Positions 8,137-16,322 of a stretch of 64,000 nt of DNA are shown here, piece after piece (position 1 is the first letter of the stretch; each line of letters starts with the position of its first letter). This DNA is from Pantoea agglomerans NBRC 102470 (lineage in GTDB: Bacteria > Pseudomonadota > Gammaproteobacteria > Enterobacterales > Enterobacteriaceae), in contig NZ_BCZA01000001.1 in assembly GCF_001598475.1 (NCBI RefSeq), forward strand, positions 620,001 through 684,000, read 5' to 3'. Made by a program: the position numbers and the translations under genes. The notes below the pieces were generated by a model. That model ran no database searches. It saw nothing but the letters and a program-made list of their open reading frames with translations, and had not been told where the DNA came from.

Positions 8137-9639
8137 ATGGAACAGTTTCGCTTAATGATGCGTGGCATCAGCAAAAGTTACGGTAACGCCGCCGCGCTGC
8201 AGAATGTCGATTTCTCAGTGCGGCCCGGCGAGGTGCACGCGCTGATTGGGGAAAATGGCGCGGGTAAGTCGACGCTGCTGAATATCCTCTCCGGCGTTCG
8301 CGGTGCGGACAGCGGGGAGATCAGCGTCAATGGAAACCGGGTGCAGATCCGCAGTCCGCTCAGCGCCCGTCAGGCCGGGATCGCGATGATCCACCAGGAG
8401 TTACAGCATGTGCCTGAGCTTTCCGTGGCGCAGAACATGTTTCTGGGTCGCCCGCTGACCCGCGCCGGAGGCTGGTGGGTGGATAAAAAGGCCCAGCTGG
8501 CGCGGGCTACCCTGATTCTGAAGACGCTGGATCCCACTATCGATCCCGATACGCCGATCAGGAACCTCAAGGTATCGCAGCAGCAGATTGTTGAGATTGC
8601 CCGGGCGCTGCTGGATGACGCCAAAATCATCGCCATGGATGAGCCGACCTCCAGCCTGACGCCACGCGAATTTGACCGGCTGGCAGAGCTGATTGGCGAT
8701 CTGAAGTCGACCGGCGTCTCGCTGATCTATGTCTCGCACAAGATGAATGAGATTTTCCGGGTCTGCGACCGCGCCACCATTATGCGTGACGGAAAGCAGG
8801 TTGGGGTGGTCAACATCAGTGATGAGGATGAGGAGAGCATCGTCGCCAAAATGGTCGGACGGAAGATCGACAAGCTTGACCATCAGGCCTTTGTCACCGA
8901 TCGCGAAGTGCTGCGGGTAGAGGATCTGACGCGTGGCAATGAGGTGGTGGCGGCAAACTTCAGCGTTCGTGCGGGCGAAGTGCTGGGCATTGCCGGACTG
9001 GTCGGCGCGGGGCGCACCGAACTGCTGAAGCTGATTGCCGGTATCGACAGGCGCACCCGTGGCACGGTGAGCGTCAACGGTGCCGCGGTGAAGAACCACA
9101 ACGTGCGTGCGGCGATCAAAGCGGGCATTGGCCTGGTACCTGAAGACCGCAAAAAAGAGGGCATTATCAAAGAGCGGGCGGTGAAGATGAATATGGCGCT
9201 GCCATCGATGCACCGCTTCACGTCGGCGGGGCTGATGAACCAGGCCAGGCTGGACCGCGAGGCGCTGAAGGTCATGGGCGACCTGAAACTGCGCCCGCTC
9301 GACATTGAGAAAACCATCGGCACGCTGAGTGGCGGCAATCAGCAAAAAGTGATCATCGGCCGCTGGGTTGCGGCGGATGCCAATGTGTTTCTGTTTGATG
9401 AGCCGACGCGCGGTATCGATATTGGTGCCAAGTCTGAAATCTATCACCTGATTGAAAAACTGGCCCAGGCGGGCAAAGCCATTGTGGTGGTGTCGTCAGA
9501 AATGACCGAGATCATGCGCATCTCCGATCGGGTGCTGGTGATGCGCGAGGGCCGGATAACCAAAGAGTTAACCGGCAGCGCGATCACCGAAGAGAACATT
9601 GCCCGTTATGCCATTAAAGATATCGACCAGACCGCCTGA
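8137..9639 (+). CDS. Sugar ABC transporter ATP-binding protein (RbsA-like)
   Basis: 500 residues with two fused nucleotide-binding domains, as in RbsA, MglA and XylG. Domain 1 has Walker A GENGAGKST and Walker B IIAMDEPTSSLT. Domain 2 has a degenerate Walker A (GLVGAGRTELL), signature LSGGNQQK and Walker B FLFDEPTRGIDIG; one degenerate site is normal for this subfamily. The start at 8137 follows a GGGAG site; upstream in-frame codons to 8059 overlap the binding-protein gene and are not expected to be translated. It powers sugar import from the cytoplasmic face. Confidence 0.9.
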   Translation: MEQFRLMMRGISKSYGNAAALQNVDFSVRPGEVHALIGENGAGKSTLLNILSGVRGADSGEISVNGNRVQIRSPLSARQAGIAMIHQELQHVPELSVAQNMFLGRPLTRAGGWWVDKKAQLARATLILKTLDPTIDPDTPIRNLKVSQQQIVEIARALLDDAKIIAMDEPTSSLTPREFDRLAELIGDLKSTGVSLIYVSHKMNEIFRVCDRATIMRDGKQVGVVNISDEDEESIVAKMVGRKIDKLDHQAFVTDREVLRVEDLTRGNEVVAANFSVRAGEVLGIAGLVGAGRTELLKLIAGIDRRTRGTVSVNGAAVKNHNVRAAIKAGIGLVPEDRKKEGIIKERAVKMNMALPSMHRFTSAGLMNQARLDREALKVMGDLKLRPLDIEKTIGTLSGGNQQKVIIGRWVAADANVFLFDEPTRGIDIGAKSEIYHLIEKLAQAGKAIVVVSSEMTEIMRISDRVLVMREGRITKELTGSAITEENIARYAIKDIDQTA

Positions 9640-9671
9640 CCGCTTACCTGACACTATTTAAGGTTATAACT

Positions 9672-10643
9672 ATGACAACTCAGACATCTACCGGGCCGGG
9701 TACCCGACCTGCGCTGCGGCTTAAATTTAATCTGCGTGATGCCGGTACCTTAATTGGCTTACTGATTATCGTGGTGACATTTTCGTTTCTGTCGCCGGTC
9801 TTTTTCACCCTGCCTAATCTGCTGAATATTCTGCAGCAGTCCTCAATCAACGCCCTGATTGCACTGGGCATGACGCTGGTGATTATCTCCGGCGGGATTG
9901 ACCTCTCGGTCGGCCCCACGGCGGCGCTCTCTGCGGTGCTGGGTGCAACCCTGATGGCATCGGGCGTGCCGGTGCCGCTGGCGATCCTCGCGACGCTGGG
10001 TGTGGGCGCGATGTGCGGGCTGTTCAGCGGCACACTGATCGCCTATGCCGGGCTGCAGCCGTTTATTGTGACGCTGGGCGGCCTGTCGCTGTTCCGGGCG
10101 ATAGCGCTGATCTACACCGGCGGCAATCCCATCTTCGGTATTCCGCTGGAATTTCGCAGCCTGATTAACAGTACGCTTTTCGGTATCCCCACGCCGATTG
10201 TGATTGTGGCAGTGATTGCGCTGCTGCTGTGGACGGTGATGAATAAGACCCCGCTGGGGGAATATATTCTGGCGATTGGCGGCAATGAAGAGGCGGCGCG
10301 GGTCGCAGGTGTGCCGGTTAAGCGCACCAAGGTCACGGTCTATATCTTCTCCGGCTTACTGGCCTCACTGGCCTCGCTGATTCTGATTGGTCGTCTGGGG
10401 GCTGCCGAACCGACCATCGGCAACCTGTGGGAACTGGATGCGATTGCGGCGGCGGCCATTGGCGGTGCGTCGTTAATGGGCGGCAAGGGCAGTATCTTCG
10501 GGACGCTGATCGGCGTGGTTATCCTCGGTGCATTGCGTAATGGCTTGACCTTACTGAACATTCAGGCCTTTTACCAATTGCTCGCTACCGGCCTTATTAT
10601 TATCATAGCGATGTTGATTGACCGGGCGACCCGAGGCAAGTAA
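9672..10643 (+). CDS. Sugar ABC transporter permease (RbsC-like)
   Basis: 323 residues, strongly hydrophobic with about eight to ten transmembrane segments, of the BPD_transp_2 family. Typical conserved stretches are ALGMTLVIISGGIDLSVG, VTLGGLSLFRA and AAIGGASLMGGKGSIFGTLIG. It is expected to dimerise and form the membrane pore for the sugar captured by the binding protein encoded at 7080. Its TAA overlaps the ATG of the regulator gene by one base (TAATG), so the two are translationally coupled. Confidence 0.9.
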   Translation: MTTQTSTGPGTRPALRLKFNLRDAGTLIGLLIIVVTFSFLSPVFFTLPNLLNILQQSSINALIALGMTLVIISGGIDLSVGPTAALSAVLGATLMASGVPVPLAILATLGVGAMCGLFSGTLIAYAGLQPFIVTLGGLSLFRAIALIYTGGNPIFGIPLEFRSLINSTLFGIPTPIVIVAVIALLLWTVMNKTPLGEYILAIGGNEEAARVAGVPVKRTKVTVYIFSGLLASLASLILIGRLGAAEPTIGNLWELDAIAAAAIGGASLMGGKGSIFGTLIGVVILGALRNGLTLLNIQAFYQLLATGLIIIIAMLIDRATRGK

Positions 10644-11500
10644 TGAAGCAAGATCCGCGAGCCATTGGCGCTCAGATTCGTATGCGTTTGCCCCAGCTGA
10701 CGCCGTTAGAACGTCGGGTAGCTGAGGCGATAATTGCCCGAACCGACATTACCGAGCAATCCTCATTAAAGGAGATTGCGCGGGAGAATAATGTCTCTGA
10801 AGCGATGATCGTTAAGATTACCAAAAAACTTAACTTCACCGGCTTCAGGCATTTCAGAAGTGGCCTGATCTATTACAACCAGTCTGAAGTGGCAGGGCTG
10901 CATGCGGAAATTGAGCCGGATGATTCGTCGGAGCAGTTGCTGGCCAAAGTTTTCAGAACCTCTATCCAGGCGATTGAAGAGACTTTATCGATTCTGGATG
11001 TTTCTGAATTCAATCGTGCGGCGGACATTATCTTTAAAGCGCGTCATATCGATCTCTACGCCGTGGGCGGTTCTGCCGCCGTGGCGCGGGACCTGTCACA
11101 CAAGATGCTGAAGATTGGCATTAAGTCGACTGCCTATGACGACGCCCACATCATGCTGATGTCAGCCGCCGTGTTATCTGATGACGATGTGGTTATCGCC
11201 ATCAGCCATTCGGGTGCTACGCGTGCGGTGAACGATCCGGTCAGACTGGCGGGGAGGAATGGCGCGAAAGTTATCGCCATTACCAACTATGCCGAATCCC
11301 CGATCGCGAAGAGTGCGCATGTGGTCCTCAATTCAACCTCTCAGGGATCGCATCTGCTGGGTGAAAACGCCGCGTCACGCATCGCCCAGCTCAATATTCT
11401 GGATGCGCTGTTTGTCGCTATCGCCAAGAAAGATCTGAAGCGGGCGGAGAAGAACCTGATGAAAACCCAGCATGCGGTTCAGGATCTGCGGGAATTCTAG
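10643..11500 (+). CDS. MurR/RpiR family transcriptional regulator
   Basis: 285 residues. Residues 1-77 form the RpiR helix-turn-helix domain (LTPLERRVAEAI, then SLKEIARENNVSEAMIVKITKKL). Residues about 120-245 form a SIS phosphosugar-binding domain (VGGSAAVARDLSHKML, then ISHSGATRAVNDPV). This architecture senses a phosphorylated sugar, so the effector is probably an intermediate made by the kinase and isomerase of this operon. It lies inside the operon rather than divergent to it and should regulate its own expression; the TTCAC repeats at 5980-6019 are candidate sites. Confidence 0.85.
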   Translation: MKQDPRAIGAQIRMRLPQLTPLERRVAEAIIARTDITEQSSLKEIARENNVSEAMIVKITKKLNFTGFRHFRSGLIYYNQSEVAGLHAEIEPDDSSEQLLAKVFRTSIQAIEETLSILDVSEFNRAADIIFKARHIDLYAVGGSAAVARDLSHKMLKIGIKSTAYDDAHIMLMSAAVLSDDDVVIAISHSGATRAVNDPVRLAGRNGAKVIAITNYAESPIAKSAHVVLNSTSQGSHLLGENAASRIAQLNILDALFVAIAKKDLKRAEKNLMKTQHAVQDLREF

Positions 11501-11502
11501 CT

Positions 11503-12363
11503 ATGAGCAAAATTGCAGTCACCGGCAGTCTTCACTACGACATTATGCTGGATGCACACCATCGCCCGGAAAAAGGCGAAACGGTGATGGGCAGCGCCTG
11601 TCACTATAAGTTTGGTGGCAAGGGGGGGAATCAGGCCGTCGCAGCGGCACGCGCGGGTGCCGCAGTGCGCTTCGCCGGTTCAGTGGGGCGCGATCAGCAG
11701 GGGCAATTCCTGCTGGATCATCTGCAGCAGGCCGGGGTCGATTGCACCGCCGTCAGCATCATTGATGCGCTTCCCTCCGGGATGAGCGTGGCGATTACCG
11801 ATGCCGAAGGAGATTACGGTGCGGTGGTGGTCTCCAATGCCAATCAGCAGATCCCGCTGGAGACCTTTGAGCAGCCCGGCTTCTGGCAGGGGGTGTCGCT
11901 GCTGGTGCTGCAAAATGAAGTCCCGGAAGCGGTGAACCTCTGCGCGGCCCGGGCAGCACAGCAGCGGGGGATTACGGTCTGCGTCAATGCCGCGCCCGCC
12001 CGGCCGTTGTCAGCCGCGTTTGAAAACTGTATCGATCTGCTGGTGGTGAACGCCATTGAAGCGCGCGATATGTGCGGGATTAGCGTGCAGGATCTGACGT
12101 CGGCGCGCTCAGCGGCAGAATCGCTGGCCAGCCGGTTTGCCAGAGTGGTGGTTACCGCTGGTGAACATGGTGTGGCTTACAGCGAGGCGGGAGAGACGCA
12201 TACACTGGCGGCGCAGAAGGTGACACTGGTGAGCACCCACGGTGCCGGGGATTGTTTTGTCGGCGTGTTGTGTCAGCGCCTGAGTAGCGGGGTAACGCTG
12301 GCAGAAGCGGTGAGTGCGGCAAATCGTGCAGCTGCCGAACACGTTTCCCGGCAGCCGCACTGA
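11503..12363 (+). CDS. PfkB-family carbohydrate kinase (ribokinase-like)
   Basis: 286 residues. The N-terminal substrate motif GGKGGNQAVAAARAG and the C-terminal STHGAGDCFVG (anion hole and catalytic Asp) define the ribokinase/PfkB family. It phosphorylates an incoming sugar with ATP. It begins two bases after the regulator stop codon and ends the operon. The ribokinase-like sequence suits a pentose or related sugar, but other PfkB kinases act on hexoses and deoxysugars. Confidence 0.85.
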   Translation: MSKIAVTGSLHYDIMLDAHHRPEKGETVMGSACHYKFGGKGGNQAVAAARAGAAVRFAGSVGRDQQGQFLLDHLQQAGVDCTAVSIIDALPSGMSVAITDAEGDYGAVVVSNANQQIPLETFEQPGFWQGVSLLVLQNEVPEAVNLCAARAAQQRGITVCVNAAPARPLSAAFENCIDLLVVNAIEARDMCGISVQDLTSARSAAESLASRFARVVVTAGEHGVAYSEAGETHTLAAQKVTLVSTHGAGDCFVGVLCQRLSSGVTLAEAVSAANRAAAEHVSRQPH

Positions 12364-12369
12364 TTAATG

Positions 12370-12396
12370 GCGTGCCACGTCAGTGACGCGGCACGC
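12370..12396. terminator. Hairpin between the kinase gene and curA
   Basis: GCGTGCC and GGCACGC form a 7-bp stem, with further pairing possible inside the loop. It sits between two convergent genes 41 bp apart, so it may serve both strands. No T-run follows. Confidence 0.4.
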
Positions 12397-12404
12397 TAAC
12401 GTCA

Positions 12405-13436
12405 TCAGGCGCCGACGTTCACCACGGTTTTACCAAAGTTTTTGCCATTCAGCATATCGATAAACGCCTGTGGCGCGTTCTCTAATCCTTCAATCATGTG
12501 CTCGCGATAGTGGATTTTTTTGTTCTCCACCAGCGGACGCATCGCCTCCAGGAACTCAGGGTAACGGTCACCATAATCCTGGAAGATGATAAAGCCCTGC
12601 ATACGGATACGGCGTTTCAGAATGCCCGCCATGATCAGAGAGGTTCTGTCCGGGCCTTGCGGCAGCTCACGCTGGCTGTAAGCCGAGACCAGACCACAGA
12701 CCGGCACGCGCGCAGCGGTGTTCAGCAGCGGGAATACGGCATCAAACACTTTGCCGCCGACGTTTTCGAAGTAGATATCGATGCCATCCGGGCAGGCGTT
12801 TTTCAGCTGCTCTTCAAAGTCGGCGCTGTGGTGATCGAGGCAGGCATCAAAGCCCAGCGTATCGACCGCGTAACGGCATTTCTCTTCACCGCCCGCCACA
12901 CCAACGACACGGCAGCCTTTCTGTTTACCCAGCTGGCCGACCGTTGCGCCCACCGGACCGGTTGCGGCGGCAACGACCAGGGTTTCACCCGCTTTCGGCT
13001 GACCAATATCCATCAGACCCATATAGGCGGTAAAGCCTGGCATACCGAGAATACCCAGCGCCCATGAGGGATGAGGCAGATCGTTGCCCAGCTTCGCAAT
13101 CTCTTTGCCATCGGAGACGGCATATTCCTGCCAGCCGCTCTGCGCCAGCACCCAGTCACCGGTCTTGAAGTCACTGTTTTTCGATTCGGCGACCTGACAG
13201 ACGGTGCCGCCCACCATCGGCTGATCCAGCTCTGCCGGCGCGGCGTAGGATTTACCCTCGTCCATCCGCCCACGCATGTAGGGGTCGAGCGAGAGATAGA
13301 TGGTTTTCAGCAGTACTTCACCCTCTTTGATTTCCGGGACGGGCTGCGCCACATGGCGGAAATTCTCTTTGGTCGGCTCACCGTGTGGGCGTGAAGCCAG
13401 TAACCAGGCATGGTTCTGGGTTGCTTGTTCAGTCAT
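12405..13436 (-). CDS. curA: NADP-dependent oxidoreductase, curcumin reductase CurA/YncB-like
   Basis: 343 residues, near the 345 of E. coli CurA. A zinc-independent medium-chain reductase of the leukotriene B4 12-hydroxydehydrogenase group. The N-terminal half has LSLDPYMRGRM; the Rossmann segment has VVAAATGPVGATVGQLGKQKG and GGEEKC for NADPH binding; IYFENVGGKVFDAVFPLLN is typical of the family. It reduces alpha,beta-unsaturated ketones in the cytoplasm; the natural substrate is unclear. AAGGATG lies just before the ATG. Single gene, convergent with the sugar operon. Confidence 0.88.
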   Translation of the reverse strand: MTEQATQNHAWLLASRPHGEPTKENFRHVAQPVPEIKEGEVLLKTIYLSLDPYMRGRMDEGKSYAAPAELDQPMVGGTVCQVAESKNSDFKTGDWVLAQSGWQEYAVSDGKEIAKLGNDLPHPSWALGILGMPGFTAYMGLMDIGQPKAGETLVVAAATGPVGATVGQLGKQKGCRVVGVAGGEEKCRYAVDTLGFDACLDHHSADFEEQLKNACPDGIDIYFENVGGKVFDAVFPLLNTAARVPVCGLVSAYSQRELPQGPDRTSLIMAGILKRRIRMQGFIIFQDYGDRYPEFLEAMRPLVENKKIHYREHMIEGLENAPQAFIDMLNGKNFGKTVVNVGA

Positions 13437-13869
13437 ATTGTCATCCTTTTATAGCCGGGCAATGCTCAGGGCATCGCCTTATGAATACCGGTAAAGTGTA
13501 GATGACAGCGGCGGGAATGCGTTTAGCGCTGTGAGCGGTAAGCTGATTTACCGATAACAGGGCATAGGGTGCTAACCACGGGGACACAGCGGATGCAGGA
13601 CCCTTCGCGTCATGGGTTCAGGCTGATGGCTGTTCACATCCGCTTGCAAAAAACGGGCAGGCGGGTCATCAGCAGTGCGGCATGCCACGCATCCAGGTCA
13701 GAGAGAGGCGACTATAATTACGCTTCACCACAAGACTTACAGGTCCAGGGCATATTTTGCGATTGCCGAAACAGAGAAGCTAAAACGCTTCTAGACCGGG
13801 TTTTACAGCATCCGCCCCGTGATGTAATGTATGAAGTGAATACCGCCATAGGCGAAGGAGGAAGAGGTT
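13437..13869. other. Intergenic region upstream of curA and the small gene
   Basis: 433 bp separating the divergent curA and the 47-residue gene. Besides the promoter at 13802-13830 a TATAAT occurs at 13713-13718 without a good -35. An open frame across 13569-13925 has no ribosome site and is not considered a gene. Confidence 0.4.
13802..13830 (+). promoter_or_regulatory. Sigma-70 promoter for the 47-residue gene
   Basis: TTTACA and TAATGT at a 17-bp spacing, 40 bases before the start codon at 13870. Both elements are close to consensus. Confidence 0.55.
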
Positions 13870-14013
13870 ATGTACTCAAAACACGATATTTCAACCCTGA
13901 AAAAAATGACAGTTGCAGAGCGTAAAGCGGAAGCAATGCGTCAGCTCAAAGAATCTTTTGATCTTGCGGAGCGCTCAGGCACCGTGCGTTCACGCGAAGC
14001 AAAGGCTGGTTGA
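13870..14013 (+). CDS. Small hypothetical protein (47 residues)
   Basis: A 48-codon frame with a strong ribosome site (GGAGGAAGAGG upstream of the ATG), a sigma-70 promoter about 40 bp upstream and a rho-independent terminator 18 bp after the stop. The product is highly charged, with a predicted amphipathic helix in the middle (MTVAERKAEAMRQLKESFDL) and no signal peptide or membrane segment. I do not recognise a family. The complete expression unit argues that this is a real gene. An adaptor-type or stress-induced cytoplasmic small protein is possible but unproven. Confidence 0.75.
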   Translation: MYSKHDISTLKKMTVAERKAEAMRQLKESFDLAERSGTVRSREAKAG

Positions 14014-14030
14014 CTGTCAGCTTCCTCCAA

Positions 14031-14053
14031 AACCCGCTAAGGCGGGTTTTTTT
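14031..14053 (+). terminator. Rho-independent terminator of the small gene
   Basis: AACCCGC and GCGGGTT form a perfect 7-bp stem with a 4-nt loop, followed by a T-run. Confidence 0.9.
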
Positions 14054-14248
14054 ATGCCTTTAATCTGTATCAGGGTTCTACAAAAGCAACACCGAAAGAG
14101 TTAATGGCTCCATGGATGACAGAGGATTCCTGCATTGAATCCTTACTGGGATCAACGGGGCGTGACATTTATCGACAGGGATGGTTATCGTGTTGTTATC
14201 CAGCATGCAGCCTGTCAATCCGCAAACTGACCTGTACCGGAGCTCACC

Positions 14249-14869
14249 CTGAACATTCTTTGTTTTCACACCGCGGCCAGTAATATCGCGATATTTGATG
14301 ATGCCGCCAGCGCACTGACACATGACAATCCACCGCTGAATCATCTGGTGATGCCTGCGCTGTTGGCAGAAGCGGAACGCAGCGGCGGGATGACGACTGC
14401 GTTACGCCGCCGTATTGCCCAAATGATTGAAACGCTGCTGCCGCAGTTTGATGCGGTACTGATCACCTGCTCGACGCTGGGGCCGGTTGCCGGTGATTTC
14501 AGCGCACAGGATCGGGTTATGCGCACCGACGGGATGTTGGCGGAGGCGCTGCAGCGTCAGGCAGGGCGCACAGTCGCGCTCTGTGCGGCAGAATCAACGC
14601 TGGCGGTGACGCGGGCACTTTTCTGTCAGCCCGGCAGCCAGGTGGAGGTCGCGCTGGTGGAGGGAGCGTGGGCGGCGTTTAAAGCGGGGGAGACAACACG
14701 CTATTTTGCATTGATTGCGGCTGCAGCAGAGCAGTCTTATCAGCAGGGAGCCGTTGCGGTGGCCCTGGCGCAAAGCTCAATGACGCCAGTAGCACAGCAG
14801 TTTCCTGACACACCGCGACCATTGACCGGTCCGCATCTTGCGCTGCAGGCCTGTTACGAACTCAGATGA
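14249..14869 (+). CDS. Asp/Glu/hydantoin racemase-family protein, probable CTG start
   Basis: 206 residues if initiated at CTG 14249, which has GGAG six bases upstream. No ATG, GTG or TTG occurs in frame before 14348, yet the upstream codons encode NILCFHTAASNIAIFDDAA, which fits the conserved N-terminal strand of this superfamily. Starting at ATG 14351 would delete it. The second catalytic cysteine region is present (FDAVLITCSTLGPVAGDF); the first conserved cysteine position seems to hold Ala/Ser instead, so activity may differ from true racemases. Later AAESTLAVTRALF is also typical. The gene overlaps the convergent DeoR regulator by 8 bp. Confidence 0.6.
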   Translation: MNILCFHTAASNIAIFDDAASALTHDNPPLNHLVMPALLAEAERSGGMTTALRRRIAQMIETLLPQFDAVLITCSTLGPVAGDFSAQDRVMRTDGMLAEALQRQAGRTVALCAAESTLAVTRALFCQPGSQVEVALVEGAWAAFKAGETTRYFALIAAAAEQSYQQGAVAVALAQSSMTPVAQQFPDTPRPLTGPHLALQACYELR

Positions 14870-15611
14870 CCGTCACACCTTGCTGGCTCAGTGCCTGTCG
14901 CAGCGCCTCGTCCGGCTGCGTTTCCACGACCAGCGTGCTGGCCAGCGACAGGTCGCCTATGGCAAATGCCGAGGCGGAGTTCAGCTTTTCCGCTGACGCC
15001 AGCACCACGGTTTCCGCTGCGCGTCCTGCCAGCGCACGCTTGACCGTCGCCTCTTCGAAATTACCGGTGGTCAGGCCTGCCGCCGGATGCACGCCGGTGA
15101 CGCCCATAAAAAAGAGATCGGCATTGATGCGGTTGATCGACTCCAGCATCGCTGCGCCCACCGTCACCACTGAATGTTTATAGAGCTGCCCGCCAATCAG
15201 TATGATCTCCACGAGTGGATGATCGGCTAACGCCAGCGCCACGCTGGGACTGTGCGTGACCGCGATAAAGCTCAGCGTGGCGGGTAACAGTCGCACCAGT
15301 TCCGCGCTGGTGGTCCCGCCATCAATCAGTACGATCTGTCCCGGCTGGATCAGTGAAACGGCTTTTTGCGCAATAACCTGTTTGGAAGCAGTCTGCACGC
15401 TTTTGCGCGTTTCAAAGGTGGCCAGCGCAGCGGAAACCGGCAGCGCGCCGCCATGTACCCGCTGCAACAATCCTTCAGCCGCCAGTTCACGCAGGTCGCG
15501 GCGGATAGAGTCTTCGGATAGGCCAAAGCGCTGGCTGAGGTCCCGCGACTGCACCTGTTTTTCCTGGGCGAGCAGGGCAAGAATCGTCTGTTTTCGCTGG
15601 CTGGATAGCAT
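14862..15611 (-). CDS. DeoR/GlpR family transcriptional regulator
   Basis: 249 residues. Residues 1-57 form the DeoR winged helix (SSQRKQTILALLAQE, then SRDLSQRFGLSEDSIRRDLREL followed by the conserved RVHGGALP). The C-terminal sensor domain has LIDGGTTSAELVRLLP, ILIGGQLYKHS and FMGVTGVHPAAGLTTGNFEEA, matching the phosphosugar-binding DeoRC fold. Start 15611 is preferred because AAAGG lies upstream; an ATG at 15626 is possible. It is divergent from nudK with repeated GCA-containing sites between, so it probably represses itself and perhaps nudK in response to a sugar phosphate. Confidence 0.85.
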   Translation of the reverse strand: MLSSQRKQTILALLAQEKQVQSRDLSQRFGLSEDSIRRDLRELAAEGLLQRVHGGALPVSAALATFETRKSVQTASKQVIAQKAVSLIQPGQIVLIDGGTTSAELVRLLPATLSFIAVTHSPSVALALADHPLVEIILIGGQLYKHSVVTVGAAMLESINRINADLFFMGVTGVHPAAGLTTGNFEEATVKRALAGRAAETVVLASAEKLNSASAFAIGDLSLASTLVVETQPDEALRQALSQQGVTVI

Positions 15612-15641
15612 AACTGGCCTTTGCATGTTTTTTCTTGAATT

Positions 15642-15655
15642 TGCACGATTGTGCA
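15642..15655. promoter_or_regulatory. Palindrome in the DeoR-nudK divergent region
   Basis: TGCAC-N4-GTGCA lies midway between the divergent starts. Related sequences TTGCATG (15621) and GTGCATG (15651) surround it. It overlaps a possible nudK promoter (TTGAAT at 15635, GATAGC at 15657), as expected for a repressor site. Confidence 0.4.
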
Positions 15656-15694
15656 TGATAGCGTGATGGCTGTCTACCTATCCTGGAGAGCATC

Positions 15695-16279
15695 ATGCAG
15701 CAGAACCATCCCCGCGTGCGCATCATCAATGAGCAGTTGCTGTCAGACAACTGGTATACCCTGAAAAAATATACGTTCTCGCTGCTGCGTCGTGACGGCC
15801 GCTGGCAGGAGCAGAGCCGTGAAGCCTATGACCGCGGAAATGGCGCAGTGATCCTGCTCTACAACCGTGACAAACGTACGGTGGTACTGACCCGTCAGTT
15901 TCGCTTTCCTATTTTCCTGAACGGACATGATGGCTTTCTGATTGAAGCGGCCGCCGGTCTGCTGGATAACGCCTCGCCGGAAGCGCGTATTGTTGCCGAA
16001 GCCGAAGAGGAAACCGGTTTTCGTGTCAGCCATGTGCAGAAGGTGTTTGAAGCCTTTATGAGCCCCGGTTCGGTTACTGAAAAACTCTACTTTTTTATTG
16101 CCGAGTATGGCGATCAGCAGCGTAGCGGTGAAGGCGGCGGAATAGCGGAAGAGGGTGAGGATATCGAGGTGCTTGAGATCGGTTTCGACCAGGCGTTACA
16201 GGCGATTGACCAGGGTGAGATTGTGGATGCCAAGACCATCATGCTGCTGCAGCATCTGCGGCTGAAAGGCATTTTATAA
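15695..16279 (+). CDS. nudK: GDP-mannose pyrophosphatase NudK (Nudix hydrolase)
   Basis: 194 residues, near the 191 of E. coli NudK. The Nudix box lies around residues 88-109, from GLLDNASPEARI to AEAEEETGF, with the metal-binding EExxEE-like cluster intact although the usual Arg before the first Glu is Ala. The FRFPIFLNG and FEAFMSPGSVTEKLYFFIAEY stretches match the NudK/ADP-ribose pyrophosphatase subgroup. It hydrolyses GDP-mannose to GMP and mannose 1-phosphate. GGAG precedes the ATG. Divergent from the DeoR regulator, which may control it. Confidence 0.88.
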   Translation: MQQNHPRVRIINEQLLSDNWYTLKKYTFSLLRRDGRWQEQSREAYDRGNGAVILLYNRDKRTVVLTRQFRFPIFLNGHDGFLIEAAAGLLDNASPEARIVAEAEEETGFRVSHVQKVFEAFMSPGSVTEKLYFFIAEYGDQQRSGEGGGIAEEGEDIEVLEIGFDQALQAIDQGEIVDAKTIMLLQHLRLKGIL

Positions 16280-16282
16280 GAG

Positions 16283-16317
16283 AACGGGCAGACCGCATTA
16301 ACGGCGGTCTGCCCGTT
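16283..16317. terminator. Long bidirectional hairpin after nudK
   Basis: A perfect 14-bp stem (AACGGGCAGACCGC with its complement) and 7-nt loop fill the 43-bp gap between convergent nudK and the OYE gene. There is no T-run, but position and stability suggest bidirectional termination. Confidence 0.6.
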
Positions 16318-16322
16318 AAAGC

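Noticed and set aside
8401..9447. A 348-codon open frame on the minus strand opposite the sugar ABC ATPase gene
   Set aside because: It is fully antisense to a clear RbsA-like gene, has no ribosome site and gives an Arg/His/Gln-rich product typical of shadow frames in GC-rich coding DNA.
13569..13925. 118-codon frame across the curA upstream region
   Set aside because: No ribosome site, no recognisable features, and it overlaps the promoter and start of the better supported 47-residue gene in another frame.
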